From contig CAVXVZ010000008.1 in NCBI GenBank assembly GCA_963765375.1, forward strand, positions 124,001 to 188,000: a stretch of 64,000 nucleotides of DNA, given 5' to 3'. Position numbers and translations under genes: made by a program. Each line of letters starts with the position of its first letter. The stretch's first letter is position 1. The stretch is from Roseiarcus sp963765375 (GTDB lineage Bacteria; Pseudomonadota; Alphaproteobacteria; Rhizobiales; Beijerinckiaceae). Below, piece by piece: positions 25,652 to 34,504 of the stretch. The notes beneath the pieces were generated by a model. That model searched no databases, had not been told where the DNA came from, and was given only the letters and a program-made list of their open reading frames with translations.

Positions 25652-25909
25652 ATGTCACGCAAAACGCTCATTGTCGTCGCCCTGGTCGGGCCGCTTTCAT
25701 CGCTGGCGCAGCAAGCGATCGCCCAGGATTCGCGGCCGGTCCATGGGGGCGATTGGCCAATTCAGAACGGGATCAAGCACCAGCCGACCCGGGGCGACGT
25801 GGGAGGGGAATTCTCGCGCGGCCAGGCGGAGGAAACCGATAAATTATACGATGAATTAATGTCCAACTATGGCGCAACGCACCATTCAGGTAACGCACGC
25901 ACGCGCTAA
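25652..25909 (+). CDS. Small secreted protein (85 residues)
   Basis: MSRKTLIVVALVGPLSSLAQ then QAIAQDS is a clear signal peptide, with likely cleavage after AIA (about residue 24). The mature part is a short hydrophilic peptide (RPVHGGDWPIQNGIKHQP and DKLYDELMSNYG). Similar tiny exported proteins occur in rhizobial genomes without a known role. The ribosome site is weak (ATCACGCG). Confidence 0.6.
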   Translation: MSRKTLIVVALVGPLSSLAQQAIAQDSRPVHGGDWPIQNGIKHQPTRGDVGGEFSRGQAEETDKLYDELMSNYGATHHSGNARTR

Positions 25910-25955
25910 GGCAACCCGCGCGACGGGGGGCTTCCAGCCGCGCCAACCGCGCCGT

Positions 25956-26729
25956 TCAGGTCCGCGGCATATCGACCCCGGAAATCTCCCGGCAGATGTC
26001 GATGAGCTTGTCCTGCAAGGCGACGTCCCGGGCCTCGGGGTTCGGCTCGCGCCGCTTGAGATGATAGAAGTAGCCGCCGGTCGTCCGCGCTGCGGGTTCG
26101 TCGCTGGTCGCGAGCCAGGCTTGCGTGAGATGCGCCTGATCGATGTCGTCGGGCGCGCCCGCGCCCCCCATCTTGGTCGCCACCCAGCCCGGCGTCAGCG
26201 CGTTCGACGGCACGTTCGGCCAGAGCCGCGCGACCGCGAAAGCCAGCATGACGTCGTGCAGCTTGCTCTCGGCGTAGGCCGACGAACCGTCCCAGCGCCG
26301 CTTGCGCCACAGGATATCGTCGAGATGCGCGTTGGCGCGGTCATGCATGCCCGAACTCAGATAGACGAGGCGCTTTGGCTTTTCGATCGACGCGGTGAGG
26401 ATATAGGGCGCGAGCGTGTTGATGCCGAAGACATGCGGCAAGCCGTCGCCGGTGACGCGATGACCCTCGCGGAAGCCGACAGCGGCGTTATGGATGATGG
26501 CGTCGAATGAGCCGAGCGCGTTGACCTGGCGTGCCAGGTCCTTCGTCGCGGCGATGCTCGCGAGATCGCCGACGACGACGGCTTCGGCCTTGGGCGCTGC
26601 CCTCTTCGCGTCCGCGGCGCGCGCCTCGTCGCGCGCATGCAGGACGGCCCGATGGCCCTGATCGGCGAGAAACCGGCCAACCATAAGGCCGAGCCCGTCC
26701 GACGAACCGGTAATGAAGACGCGCGCCAT
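25956..26729 (-). CDS. SDR family NAD(P)-dependent oxidoreductase
   Basis: A 257-residue Rossmann-fold short-chain dehydrogenase/reductase. The cofactor loop is TGSSDGLG at residues 7-14, NAA at 81-83, and the catalytic pair Tyr152 and Lys156 in YAESK, with Ser126 upstream in LSSGMHD. The substrate is not predictable. A frame upstream to 26831 exists, but MARVFITGSS at 26729 is the natural SDR start. The first 80 bases of this gene recur at 27177-27259. Confidence 0.9.
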   Translation of the reverse strand: MARVFITGSSDGLGLMVGRFLADQGHRAVLHARDEARAADAKRAAPKAEAVVVGDLASIAATKDLARQVNALGSFDAIIHNAAVGFREGHRVTGDGLPHVFGINTLAPYILTASIEKPKRLVYLSSGMHDRANAHLDDILWRKRRWDGSSAYAESKLHDVMLAFAVARLWPNVPSNALTPGWVATKMGGAGAPDDIDQAHLTQAWLATSDEPAARTTGGYFYHLKRREPNPEARDVALQDKLIDICREISGVDMPRT

Positions 26730-27176
26730 GCCAACTCCCAATGTTGCGCTTGCCTCCAAGATATAGGAGCCGCGCGACGGCCGCGGCGCGGCTCCAGCTT
26801 CAACCACGCCGCCTATTTCCCGCAAGCCCACGCAAGCCGGCGAAAACCTACGAAAATGAAATGGCTCGAATCCGCTTTCTTTTGCTTTTCGGAATTGGGC
26901 CTTTTCAGCGGGTTACAGCCAATTCAAATACTTTTTTTCCTACCTTCCTCCGACCCCTCTTCCAACCCCCCGACTGCCCCGACGCCGCAGTCTGGCCCTC
27001 TCGATCTAGCCATGAAAGCAAGCTAGCACGGCGGTTGATATTTGTACATCTTTTGTTCTCATTTTCAGCGCGAGCCAGGGTCCGGCGCCTGCGACAGCCC
27101 GCGAAAGGCGTCGGCTATCTCAGCGCCCTGCTGCGATTAGCACGCCCCAATCGGCGCCACGCGCGCAAGCGGGACA
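26730..27176 (+). other. Gap between an SDR gene and its duplicated 5' end
   Basis: No gene seen. AT-richer patches around 26900-26950 differ from the surroundings. It may be the DNA left between two former tandem SDR paralogues. Confidence 0.45.
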
Positions 27177-27259
27177 CCCTGATGGCCCTGATCGGCGAGA
27201 TACCGGCCGACCATGAGCCCGAGGCCGTCGGACGAACCGGTAATGAAAACGCGCGCCAT
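27177..27259 (-). pseudogene. SDR gene, 5' fragment only
   Basis: The minus strand from ATG 27259 encodes MARVFITGSSDGLGLMVGRY then LADQGHQGV, almost identical to the start of the SDR gene at 26729 (roughly nine in ten bases over 80), then loses similarity. It is the stump of a tandem paralogue whose remainder was deleted. Confidence 0.8.
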
Positions 27260-28574
27260 GCTATTCTCCGTTCGTTGCGTCCGGCTTAGGGTATAGGGCG
27301 TCGTGTGCCGCTCGCTTGTCCAGGGTGACGCTCGGATTGAGTGCGAAATGAGCGGAATAGGAAAGGGTCCGACCTAGTTGGGAGCGTAGGACGCGAATCG
27401 GACGTCTCCGCGATCTCGAAAGCGTCGAGTGGCCTATGAAGGACGGGACAGGACAGCCCTTGAAGAGACTGAACGACGGAACGCTGAAGCCCGGCGATAT
27501 CGTCCTCACTACGTCAACAGCTGCGGTTAGCAAAGCCGTTCGTTTTGCGACCCGCAGCGATATTTCACACGCAATGATCCTCGTCGAGGATCACTCCGTT
27601 GTCGATGCAACGGCCGAGGGCGTACACGCCCGCAACACGCAACGGCTCATGTTCGAGGATGAATGCTCGATCCACGTCCTGCGCCTACGCGAAGGGCTAT
27701 CCGACACACAACTTGCTACGCTCGTAACCTTCATGCGGGGGCACATCGGCACGCAATACTCGGTCAGGGAGGCGGTGTTGACCGCGATCGGCGGTGCCCG
27801 TCAGCCGAGCAAGAAGCAGTTCTGCTCCCGAATTGTTGCGCAAGCTTTCGCCTCGGCGGGCATCTATCTCGTCCCAGATCCGAACTTCTGCTCGCCAGCC
27901 GATCTGAAAGATAGCCCTCTTTTGGTCGCGATCGCCGATACGACGCTCCCGGTTACCGTCGAGCAAGCAGCGTTGTGGGAAGGGACGCTAGACGTCCCGC
28001 AAATGATGAGAGATGCGACCAACGCTTTTCTCGACGGTGCTCGATTGAAGAGCGGGGCGATCCAAACGTTCGACGACGTCCACCGACATCTCGTGGCACA
28101 CCCCGAAGACGATGATGGATTTTGCCGGTTGCTCGAAACGTCGGGCTATCTCTCGATCTGGAAGATCGACCGGGACCTGAACCCTTGGCAATATGATTTT
28201 GAACTCATGCGCGAGGCGCCAACCGACGAGATTGAGGAATATTGTTGGTACACCGTAGGGGCCGAGGATGCAGGGCCCAACCGATACGTCGCCAACCGTG
28301 GCGCATATACGTACTTCGCCGAACAATACGGCCTGCGTTTCTTTAGGGTGATGGCAGATCTGTACGATCTCCTCGCCAGCCTCCATCAACGGCGCGTGGA
28401 CGTCGCGATTGAGTGGCTCAGGTCAAATGGTCATCTCATCGCGTCGACAAAATCGCATCTGACGCCACATAGCCCTGAATGGTTCAACGCGCTGCAGCAA
28501 TGGGATCCTGCAAAGGCGATCATGACGCGTAGGGTAGTCGAACTTGCTGGAAGGACGGACATATGTTCGATTTG

Positions 28575-30003
28575 GGGGATGTCCCGGGGAATGTTGAAAA
28601 GGAAGGAGCGGCGTTGCTCGCCTTGAGCCTTTAGGCTCGGGGTGCTGATTCCAACGAAGGAAAGCAACGCCATGAAAAAGCATATCACATCCACGGCGAT
28701 TCCTACCTATGCGCTGAAGACGGAAGCGCTTGCGGGCATGTCGGCGAGTTTTGAGCGCTTTTGCCTTGCGGCCGGGATCGAATCGCTGACGGAGATGCTG
28801 GAAGAGGACGCGGTGGCCGCTTGCGGCGCGCGTCATGAGCGGGGCGAGAGCCGCAAGGCGCACCGCTGGGGTCGGACGAAGGGCAAGATCGGTTTTCACG
28901 GCGGCAAAGTCGAGGTCGAGCGCCCACGTGTTCGCGGGCGTAATGGCGTCGAATACGTGTTGCCGAGCTGGGAAAGCGCGGCAAGCGAAGATTGGCTCGG
29001 CCGATGGGCGATGAACCAGATGCTGATCAACGTCTCGACGCGCAAATTCAAGCGTTCGGTTCGCCTGCCCGAAGGGGACGTTCCGGCCGCCGACGGAGCC
29101 GGCTTGTCGAAGTCGGCGACTTCCCGGCGCTTCGTCGCTTTATCGACGGCGCGCATGAGGGAGTGGATGTCGACCAGGCTCGACGCTCTTGATCTGCTGG
29201 TGATCCAGATCGACGGCATCCATATGGCCGAGGACATGCTGCTGGTGGCGGCGCTCGGCATCGACGCGGCGGGCGACAAACACCCGCTGGGTCTCGTCGA
29301 GGGGGCGACGGAAAACGCAACGACCGTGCAGGCGCTCATCGACAATCTCATTGAACGCGGCCTCGATCCCACCGTGCGGCGTCTCTTCATCATCGATGGC
29401 TCGAAGGCGCTGTCGAAGGCGATCAAGAGGACCTTCGGACGCGATACGCCGATCCAGCGTTGCCAGATTCACAAGGCGCGCAACATTCTGGAGCGACTGC
29501 CCAAATCGATGCACGCGTCGGTGCGAAGCGTCTTGCGGCAGGCCTGGGAAATGGATGACGCGGCCAAGGCCGAAAAGCTGCTGCGCAACCTCGCCCGCCG
29601 TCTCGAACGGGACTGGGAGGGCGTCGCCGCCTCGATCCTGGAAGGGCTGGACGAGATGCTGACCGTGACGCGTCTCGGCCTTCCGCGCGAACTGCGCCGC
29701 TCGCTTGCCTGCACGAACATCATCGAGAATGTCATGGGCACGGTGCGTCGTGTTTGCCGGAACGTCAAATACTGGCGCTCCCCCTCGATGGCGATGCGCT
29801 GGACCGCCGCCGCGATGCAGGAAGCGACCAAGGGTTTTCGAAAGCTGAAGGCCTTCAAGCAACTGCCCGCCCTGCGCGCGGCGCTCGACAAGACCAACTC
29901 CAAGCCTGCCACGGTGGAGCCTCTTGCTCAAATCGCCGAGGCCGCATAATTCTCAGCCAGCAGCCACCGCTTCGAGAATTTCAACAAAGACCGGGACATC
30001 GCC
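28575..30003 (+). mobile_element. IS256 family element with 8-bp target duplication
   Basis: The ends are ggggatgtcccgg at 28575 and, inverted, ggcgatgtcccgg at 30003. The target duplication tcgatttg is at 28567-28574 and 30004-30011. Total length is 1429 bp with one transposase gene in the same direction as the host gene. A perfect duplication and intact transposase point to a recent event. Confidence 0.93.
28672..29949 (+). CDS. IS256 family transposase
   Basis: A 425-residue mutator-type transposase. The start ATG follows GAAGGAAAGC; a GTG 30 bases upstream is less likely. Landmarks: VEVERPRVRGRNG in the N-terminal part, the first catalytic Asp in IQIDGIHMAED, the second in LFIIDGSKALSKA, HKARNILERLPK, and the Glu in ACTNIIENVMGTVRRVCRNV. 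It appears complete and probably active. Confidence 0.95.
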   Translation: MKKHITSTAIPTYALKTEALAGMSASFERFCLAAGIESLTEMLEEDAVAACGARHERGESRKAHRWGRTKGKIGFHGGKVEVERPRVRGRNGVEYVLPSWESAASEDWLGRWAMNQMLINVSTRKFKRSVRLPEGDVPAADGAGLSKSATSRRFVALSTARMREWMSTRLDALDLLVIQIDGIHMAEDMLLVAALGIDAAGDKHPLGLVEGATENATTVQALIDNLIERGLDPTVRRLFIIDGSKALSKAIKRTFGRDTPIQRCQIHKARNILERLPKSMHASVRSVLRQAWEMDDAAKAEKLLRNLARRLERDWEGVAASILEGLDEMLTVTRLGLPRELRRSLACTNIIENVMGTVRRVCRNVKYWRSPSMAMRWTAAAMQEATKGFRKLKAFKQLPALRAALDKTNSKPATVEPLAQIAEAA

Positions 30004-30260
30004 TCGATTTGTGGCGACGATCCCGCGAGCGACTATCTTCTAGAGGACGAACACCGCCCCCCAGGCGGACCCGACACGTTTCGGCTTTGCGACGACTGCC
30101 TCGATATTCGCCGGAGTTTTGGCGAGTCGTTCACTCAGCTGGAAGGCGGAGAAACCAAGAATCATGGTTCGTAGACGTCCCCGGCTTGGTGTGGCGCGTC
30201 GCGGTGCGAGTGGGCGAACATGAAGTGTCTTCTCACCGCGCACCCAGAGGTTGATCTTGT

Positions 30261-31292
30261 ATGCTCCATATATTGATCGACACTTGCGTATGGCTGGACA
30301 TGGCGAAAGATCATCGTCACCAACCGACGCTTGCGGCTCTTGAGACGATGGTTGAGAGCGGCGAAATTAGCTTGGCGCTTCCAAGGCAGGCAGTTGATGA
30401 GTTCACGCGAAACAAGGATAGAATCGCCGCAGAGAGTGGCAGGTCCTTGGGCAGCACATTCAAGCGCGTAAAGGACGCAATCCGAGAGTTCGGCCCCGCC
30501 AGCAACAAGGAGCAGGTGCTCGCGGCTCTCGACGATGTGGATCATCGGATCACAATTCTCGGGGAAGCTGTCAATGAGAGTATTCAACGAATCGAGACGA
30601 TTTTCTCGCGCGTGGGAATAGTCGACACGACGGACGCCGTGATGATCCGCGCCGCGCAACGGGCGATCGACAAGAAAGCGCCATTCCACAAAGGCAAGAA
30701 CAGCATCGGCGACGCAATTCTAATCGAGTCTTACCGAGACATGTTGGCCGGACGGACGGACGATGCACCGTATGCCTTCGTCACTCACAACAAGCACGAC
30801 TTTTCCGACATGGGAGGAGACGAGCGTCACCCTCATCCGGACCTCGCCGAACTATTTGTCGGCGAAAAGTCCATCTACGCGCTGGCACTCGGCGAAGTGT
30901 TGAACCGTCACGCACCGAAGTGGATGGAAGATATAAGGTGGGAATTCGAGTACCTAGAAGAGCCGCGGTTGCTGAGCGAACTCGTAGAAGCGGAGAACCT
31001 CTTGTTTCGCCAAGTTTGGTACAACCGGCACAGGAATCTTCGCGTTGCCATTGAGCGCGGCAACCACAAGCTCGTAACAAAAAACGAATGGGATGGGGCG
31101 CGGGGCCGGCGGCAGAAAATGACAATTGACACAGTATGGGCGGGAGCCCTTGCTGCAGCCAAAAGAACCGAGGACGAACTGGGTGTCGAAAACTTGGGCC
31201 CTTGGACGGATTTCGAGTGGGGCATGCTCAACGGCAAACTTAGCGCGCTGCGCTGGGCGATGGGTAGCGAATGGGACTTCCTTGACACATAA
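30261..31292 (+). CDS. PIN-domain protein (putative ribonuclease)
   Basis: A 343-residue protein whose first 200 residues form a PIN nuclease domain of the DUF4935/PIN_16 kind. Acidic residues line up as Asp7 in LIDTCVWLD, Glu47 in AVDEFTRN, Asp151 in SIGDAILIESY and Asp180 in THNKHDFSD, which would bind metal in the active site. The long C-terminal region (about 200-343) is rich in Trp and charged residues and unfamiliar. It has no partner antitoxin, so a classic VapBC pair is unlikely. It begins 86 bases after the true stop of the zinc-knuckle hydrolase on the same strand, so the two may form one unit now disrupted by IS256. Confidence 0.8.
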   Translation: MLHILIDTCVWLDMAKDHRHQPTLAALETMVESGEISLALPRQAVDEFTRNKDRIAAESGRSLGSTFKRVKDAIREFGPASNKEQVLAALDDVDHRITILGEAVNESIQRIETIFSRVGIVDTTDAVMIRAAQRAIDKKAPFHKGKNSIGDAILIESYRDMLAGRTDDAPYAFVTHNKHDFSDMGGDERHPHPDLAELFVGEKSIYALALGEVLNRHAPKWMEDIRWEFEYLEEPRLLSELVEAENLLFRQVWYNRHRNLRVAIERGNHKLVTKNEWDGARGRRQKMTIDTVWAGALAAAKRTEDELGVENLGPWTDFEWGMLNGKLSALRWAMGSEWDFLDT

Positions 31293-31404
31293 AAGTCTCG
31301 TCTTGGACGACAACGCTTCCCATTAGGACAGGCCTGCCCGCGTGGCCCTCGCCGCGCCATGGTCTTAGGACAGCATGAACCGCAAATCCTCCCGCGGAGC
31401 CGCC

Positions 31405-32658
31405 ATGACCACCCACCAGCGCAACTTTCCCTCGATCGACCCGGCGAAGCTCGAGCGGCTGGCGGAGACGGCGGTCAAGGTCGGACTGCGGCTGCAGCCG
31501 GGCCAGGACCTTTTCCTCACCGCGCCGGTCGCCGCGCTGCCTTTGGCGCGGCGGATCGTGGCCGAGGCGTACAAGGCGGGCGCGGGACTGGTGACGCCGA
31601 TCCTGGCGGACGAGGAGATCACGCTCGCACGATATCGCTTCGCCCCGGAGGCAAGCTTCGACCGCGCGCCCGGCTGGCTTTACGACGGCGTCGCCAAGGC
31701 GTTCGGCGCCAATACGGCGCGCCTCGCCATCGTCGGCGACGACCCGATGCTGCTCGCGAACGAGGACCCGGCCAAGGTCGCGCGCGCCAGCAAGGCCAAT
31801 TCGATCGCCTACCAGCCGGCGCTCGAGAAGATCGCCGGCTTCGACATCAACTGGAACATCGTCGCCTATCCGACCGTCTCCTGGGCGAAGCGTGTCTTTC
31901 CCGGCGAGACCGAGGACGCAGCCGTCGGCAGGCTGGCGGAGGCGATCTTCTCCGCTTCGCGGGTCGACAACGACAATCCGGTCGCCGCCTGGAATGCGCA
32001 CAACGCGGGCTTGAGCAAGCGGACGAAATGGCTCAACGCAAGGAAGTTTCGCGCCCTGCATTATTCCGGACCGGGCACGGATCTGACCATCGGACTCGCC
32101 GACGGCCACGAGTGGGAGGGCGGCGCGGCAGCGGCGAAGAACGGGATAACCTGCAATCCGAATATCCCGACCGAAGAGGTGTTCACGACGCCGCATGCGC
32201 GCCGGGTCGACGGCCATGTCGTCTCGACCAAGCCGCTCTCCTATCAAGGCTCGCTGATCGACGGCATTGCGGTTCGGTTCGAAGCGGGACGGATCGTCGA
32301 GGCGAAGGCTGCGCGCGGCGAGGATGTGCTCAGACAAGTGCTCGACAGCGACGACGGCGCGCGGCGCCTCGGCGAGGTCGCGCTGGTGCCCCATTCGTCG
32401 CCGATCTCGAAGTGCGGCCTCCTGTTCTACAACACGTTGTTCGACGAGAACGCCGCCTGCCACATCGCGCTTGGGCAATGCTACGCCAAGTGTTTTGTCG
32501 ATGGCGCGAAGCTAAGCCCGGACGAGATCGCGGCGCGGGGCGGCAACAAGAGCATGATCCATATCGACTGGATGATCGGCTCGGACAGGATCGACATCGA
32601 CGGCGTCGATGCGGATGGCGGGCGGACGCCGGTGTTCCGCAAGGGCGAGTGGGTCTGA
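31405..32658 (+). CDS. M29 family metal-dependent aminopeptidase
   Basis: A cytoplasmic aminopeptidase of about 417 residues. NPNIPTEEVFTTPH, LGEVALVPHSSPISKCGLLF, NTLFDENAACHIALG and MIHIDWMIGS supply the Glu, His and Asp residues that hold the two-metal centre in M29 enzymes (AmpT/PepS type). The start at 31405 has GGAG five bases upstream; an alternative ATG at 31375 would add ten residues after AGGACAGC. It appears to be a single-gene unit facing the minus-strand cytochrome gene. Confidence 0.92.
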   Translation: MTTHQRNFPSIDPAKLERLAETAVKVGLRLQPGQDLFLTAPVAALPLARRIVAEAYKAGAGLVTPILADEEITLARYRFAPEASFDRAPGWLYDGVAKAFGANTARLAIVGDDPMLLANEDPAKVARASKANSIAYQPALEKIAGFDINWNIVAYPTVSWAKRVFPGETEDAAVGRLAEAIFSASRVDNDNPVAAWNAHNAGLSKRTKWLNARKFRALHYSGPGTDLTIGLADGHEWEGGAAAAKNGITCNPNIPTEEVFTTPHARRVDGHVVSTKPLSYQGSLIDGIAVRFEAGRIVEAKAARGEDVLRQVLDSDDGARRLGEVALVPHSSPISKCGLLFYNTLFDENAACHIALGQCYAKCFVDGAKLSPDEIAARGGNKSMIHIDWMIGSDRIDIDGVDADGGRTPVFRKGEWV

Positions 32659-32690
32659 ACTGCCGATCGTCGCTCGCTTCGGAAGCCGGC

Positions 32691-33251
32691 TCACTCGGCG
32701 GGCGCAACCTCGTCGCGCGTGATGGCCGGCCCCATGGCTTCGAAGACTCCGTCCCGCCGCACGAGCGCATGGAAGAGCGCCGCTGCGATGTGCATGAGGA
32801 TCAGGGCGAAGAAGAGAAACGCCAGGTAGAAATGCGCATTCCAAAGCGCCGTGTGCAGGCTGTCGCTCTGCGGCAGGATCTGAGGCAGATGGACGCCGCC
32901 CCATAAACTCACCGGATAGGCGGCGGCCGACAACATCCCCCAGCCGATGAGCGGCATCGCGATCATGAGCGCGTAGAGCGCGTAGTGCGAAAGATGCGCC
33001 GCAAGCTTCATCGGCTCGGGCAAATCCGCCGGCAGCGGCGGGGCGCCGTAGCGCAGGCGCGCGACGAGGCGGATCAGCGCAAGAACGAGGATCGCCATGC
33101 CGAGCGGCTTATGAATCGAAACAAGCGTCAGGTATTTCGGCTCGACGGTCGACACCATGCCGACGCCGATGAATAGCATGGCCAGGATGCAAACGGCTAT
33201 CACCCAGTGCAGCAGGCGCTGGACCGGGGTGAAGCGACGGACGCCGTTCAT
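32691..33251 (-). CDS. Cytochrome b561
   Basis: A 186-residue four-helix di-heme membrane protein of the prokaryotic b561 type. Histidines at 15 (RLLHWVIAV), 47 (SIHKPLG), 86 or 89 (AHLSHYAL) and 154 (LMHIAAALF) are the likely heme ligands. Its ATG overlaps the stop of the catalase-like gene upstream (33248-33251), a pairing seen repeatedly in proteobacteria, where the cytochrome passes quinol electrons to the periplasmic peroxidase. Confidence 0.92.
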   Translation of the reverse strand: MNGVRRFTPVQRLLHWVIAVCILAMLFIGVGMVSTVEPKYLTLVSIHKPLGMAILVLALIRLVARLRYGAPPLPADLPEPMKLAAHLSHYALYALMIAMPLIGWGMLSAAAYPVSLWGGVHLPQILPQSDSLHTALWNAHFYLAFLFFALILMHIAAALFHALVRRDGVFEAMGPAITRDEVAPAE

Positions 33252-34309
33252 TGGCTCGCTCCGGGCGGGGTGCGGGGATAGTCCTTCGCCTCCGCTGCGC
33301 GCAAGTCATAGGACCTCGCATAGGCCGCCGACCGCGCCGCCGGGAACGGATCGTCCGACGTGCGTATGCCGCTCGGCAGGACGGTCGGATCGAAGTTGAT
33401 GTCGCGACACGGGCCATCGGCCTCGGCCTCGATCTCCTGCACGATGAGCGTGCCGACCTCGATTGTGCGACGGTCTTCCGGCCACGCCTTGGTCGGGTCC
33501 GCGGTCGGATCGCCGGGATTGGCGACGGTCACCGACCAGGTCCACCGCAGCGGCCCGCCGCGGATCCGCTCGGCGATCTCCTGCTCGAGGAAGTCGGGGC
33601 CGCGCTTGGCGAGCTCCTCGGGCGAGACGGCGACCGGCTGCGCCGCCGGAATCAGCGACCATCGCACCGCATGCTCAGCGCCCGAATTGTCGGTGAAGAT
33701 AAAGCTGTTGAGGCTGTTGAACCGCTCTTCCGCGTAGCTGCCGGTCCAGGGCGCGCTCTTGGCCCAGGCGGCGAAATTCGCGAACTCGGGATGGGCGCCG
33801 ACGAAAGCCGGCATCGCATTCGGGTCCTTGCTGCCCGAGGCAAGCAGGAGCTCGTAGAACGCTTCAGGCGTCGAGACGGTGAAGACCGGCGGATTGATCA
33901 TGGCGCTGCGCCATTCGTGCCCGTCCGGGGTCGTGATGTTGAGGCTGAGGCCGCGCACCCGCACCGTCGCATCCGCCGCGTTTGGATTGGGCGTGCCCAG
34001 ATTGAAGCGTCCGAGGACGGGGTACTGGCCTTGCGCAAACACCCGGGCTCGCGAGAACTCCGAACCCGCGCCGTTCGCCTCGAATATTCCGGTGAAGCAG
34101 ACGCCCTTGGCGTGGTTGCGGCGATGGCCGAGCGGCGGCTCGCCGCCTTGCGGGGTGAACGCGTCCACGAGCTTGTGCGGCGTAAGGCGGTCTGGCGAGA
34201 ACCACCCCGCCGTGTAAGCAAACGCGGCGGCGGCGCAGGCAACGATTGCAGCGATCAGCGCCAGAGATCCAATAGCGGAACGCGCTGGAGGTTGTTGCGC
34301 CTCGGGCAA
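33248..34309 (-). CDS. Catalase family peroxidase, membrane-anchored (SrpA-like)
   Basis: A 353-residue heme peroxidase with an N-terminal hydrophobic helix (residues 14-35) holding it in the periplasm. Mini-catalase features are PPLGHRRNHAKGVCFTGIF with distal His66, FNLGTPNPNAADATVRVRGL, and the proximal region RTSDDPFPAARSAAYARSYD near the C-terminus with the axial Tyr. It is much shorter than classical catalases, as in SrpA-type enzymes, which work as peroxidases. Coupled to cytochrome b561 by an ATGA overlap, it probably uses quinol electrons to remove peroxide or organic hydroperoxides. Confidence 0.88.
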   Translation of the reverse strand: MPEAQQPPARSAIGSLALIAAIVACAAAAFAYTAGWFSPDRLTPHKLVDAFTPQGGEPPLGHRRNHAKGVCFTGIFEANGAGSEFSRARVFAQGQYPVLGRFNLGTPNPNAADATVRVRGLSLNITTPDGHEWRSAMINPPVFTVSTPEAFYELLLASGSKDPNAMPAFVGAHPEFANFAAWAKSAPWTGSYAEERFNSLNSFIFTDNSGAEHAVRWSLIPAAQPVAVSPEELAKRGPDFLEQEIAERIRGGPLRWTWSVTVANPGDPTADPTKAWPEDRRTIEVGTLIVQEIEAEADGPCRDINFDPTVLPSGIRTSDDPFPAARSAAYARSYDLRAAEAKDYPRTPPGASQ

Positions 34310-34504
34310 ATACCCATTCCCATCGAACGTCTCGAGAAAGCATACCAGCGTTCGGTTCGGCGATCCAATCGAATTGCGCTCGCCGACGAGCGCCGGACCC
34401 GCTCGATCAGCGCCATCGGCGCGGGAGCCATTGATCCCAAGCGGAGATTGCCGATAATCGCGTTGGCGGCCGATCGCGGCCGTCGGTGATGAAAGTCTCG
34501 AGCC

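Larger units (their letters stand above)
27436..30174 (+). pseudogene. YiiX/YebB-like (NlpC/P60, permuted papain fold) hydrolase with zinc knuckle, split by IS256
   Basis: Residues 1-170 are a permuted NlpC/P60 domain: His45 in SDISHAMILVEDH, Cys130 in KKQFCSRIVAQAF, the expected catalytic pair, preceded by LKPGDIVLTT. A C-terminal region of about 260 residues of unknown fold follows. The gene is interrupted after codon 379 by an IS256 (28575-30003) with a perfect 8-bp duplication, tcgatttg. Joining both sides gives CSICGDDPASDYLLEDE, then FRLCDDCLDIRRSF, ending at TAG 30172. This makes a 433-residue protein with a four-cysteine knuckle (C377, C380, C406, C409) that the IS cuts between its first two cysteines. 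Without repair the left part reads 17 extra codons into the IS and stops at 28626. Confidence 0.85.

Noticed and set aside
26840..27180. Possible tRNA or attachment site in the gap between the SDR copies
   Set aside because: No cloverleaf, no TTCGAATCC-like T-arm and no CCA end; nothing beyond an AT-rich patch.
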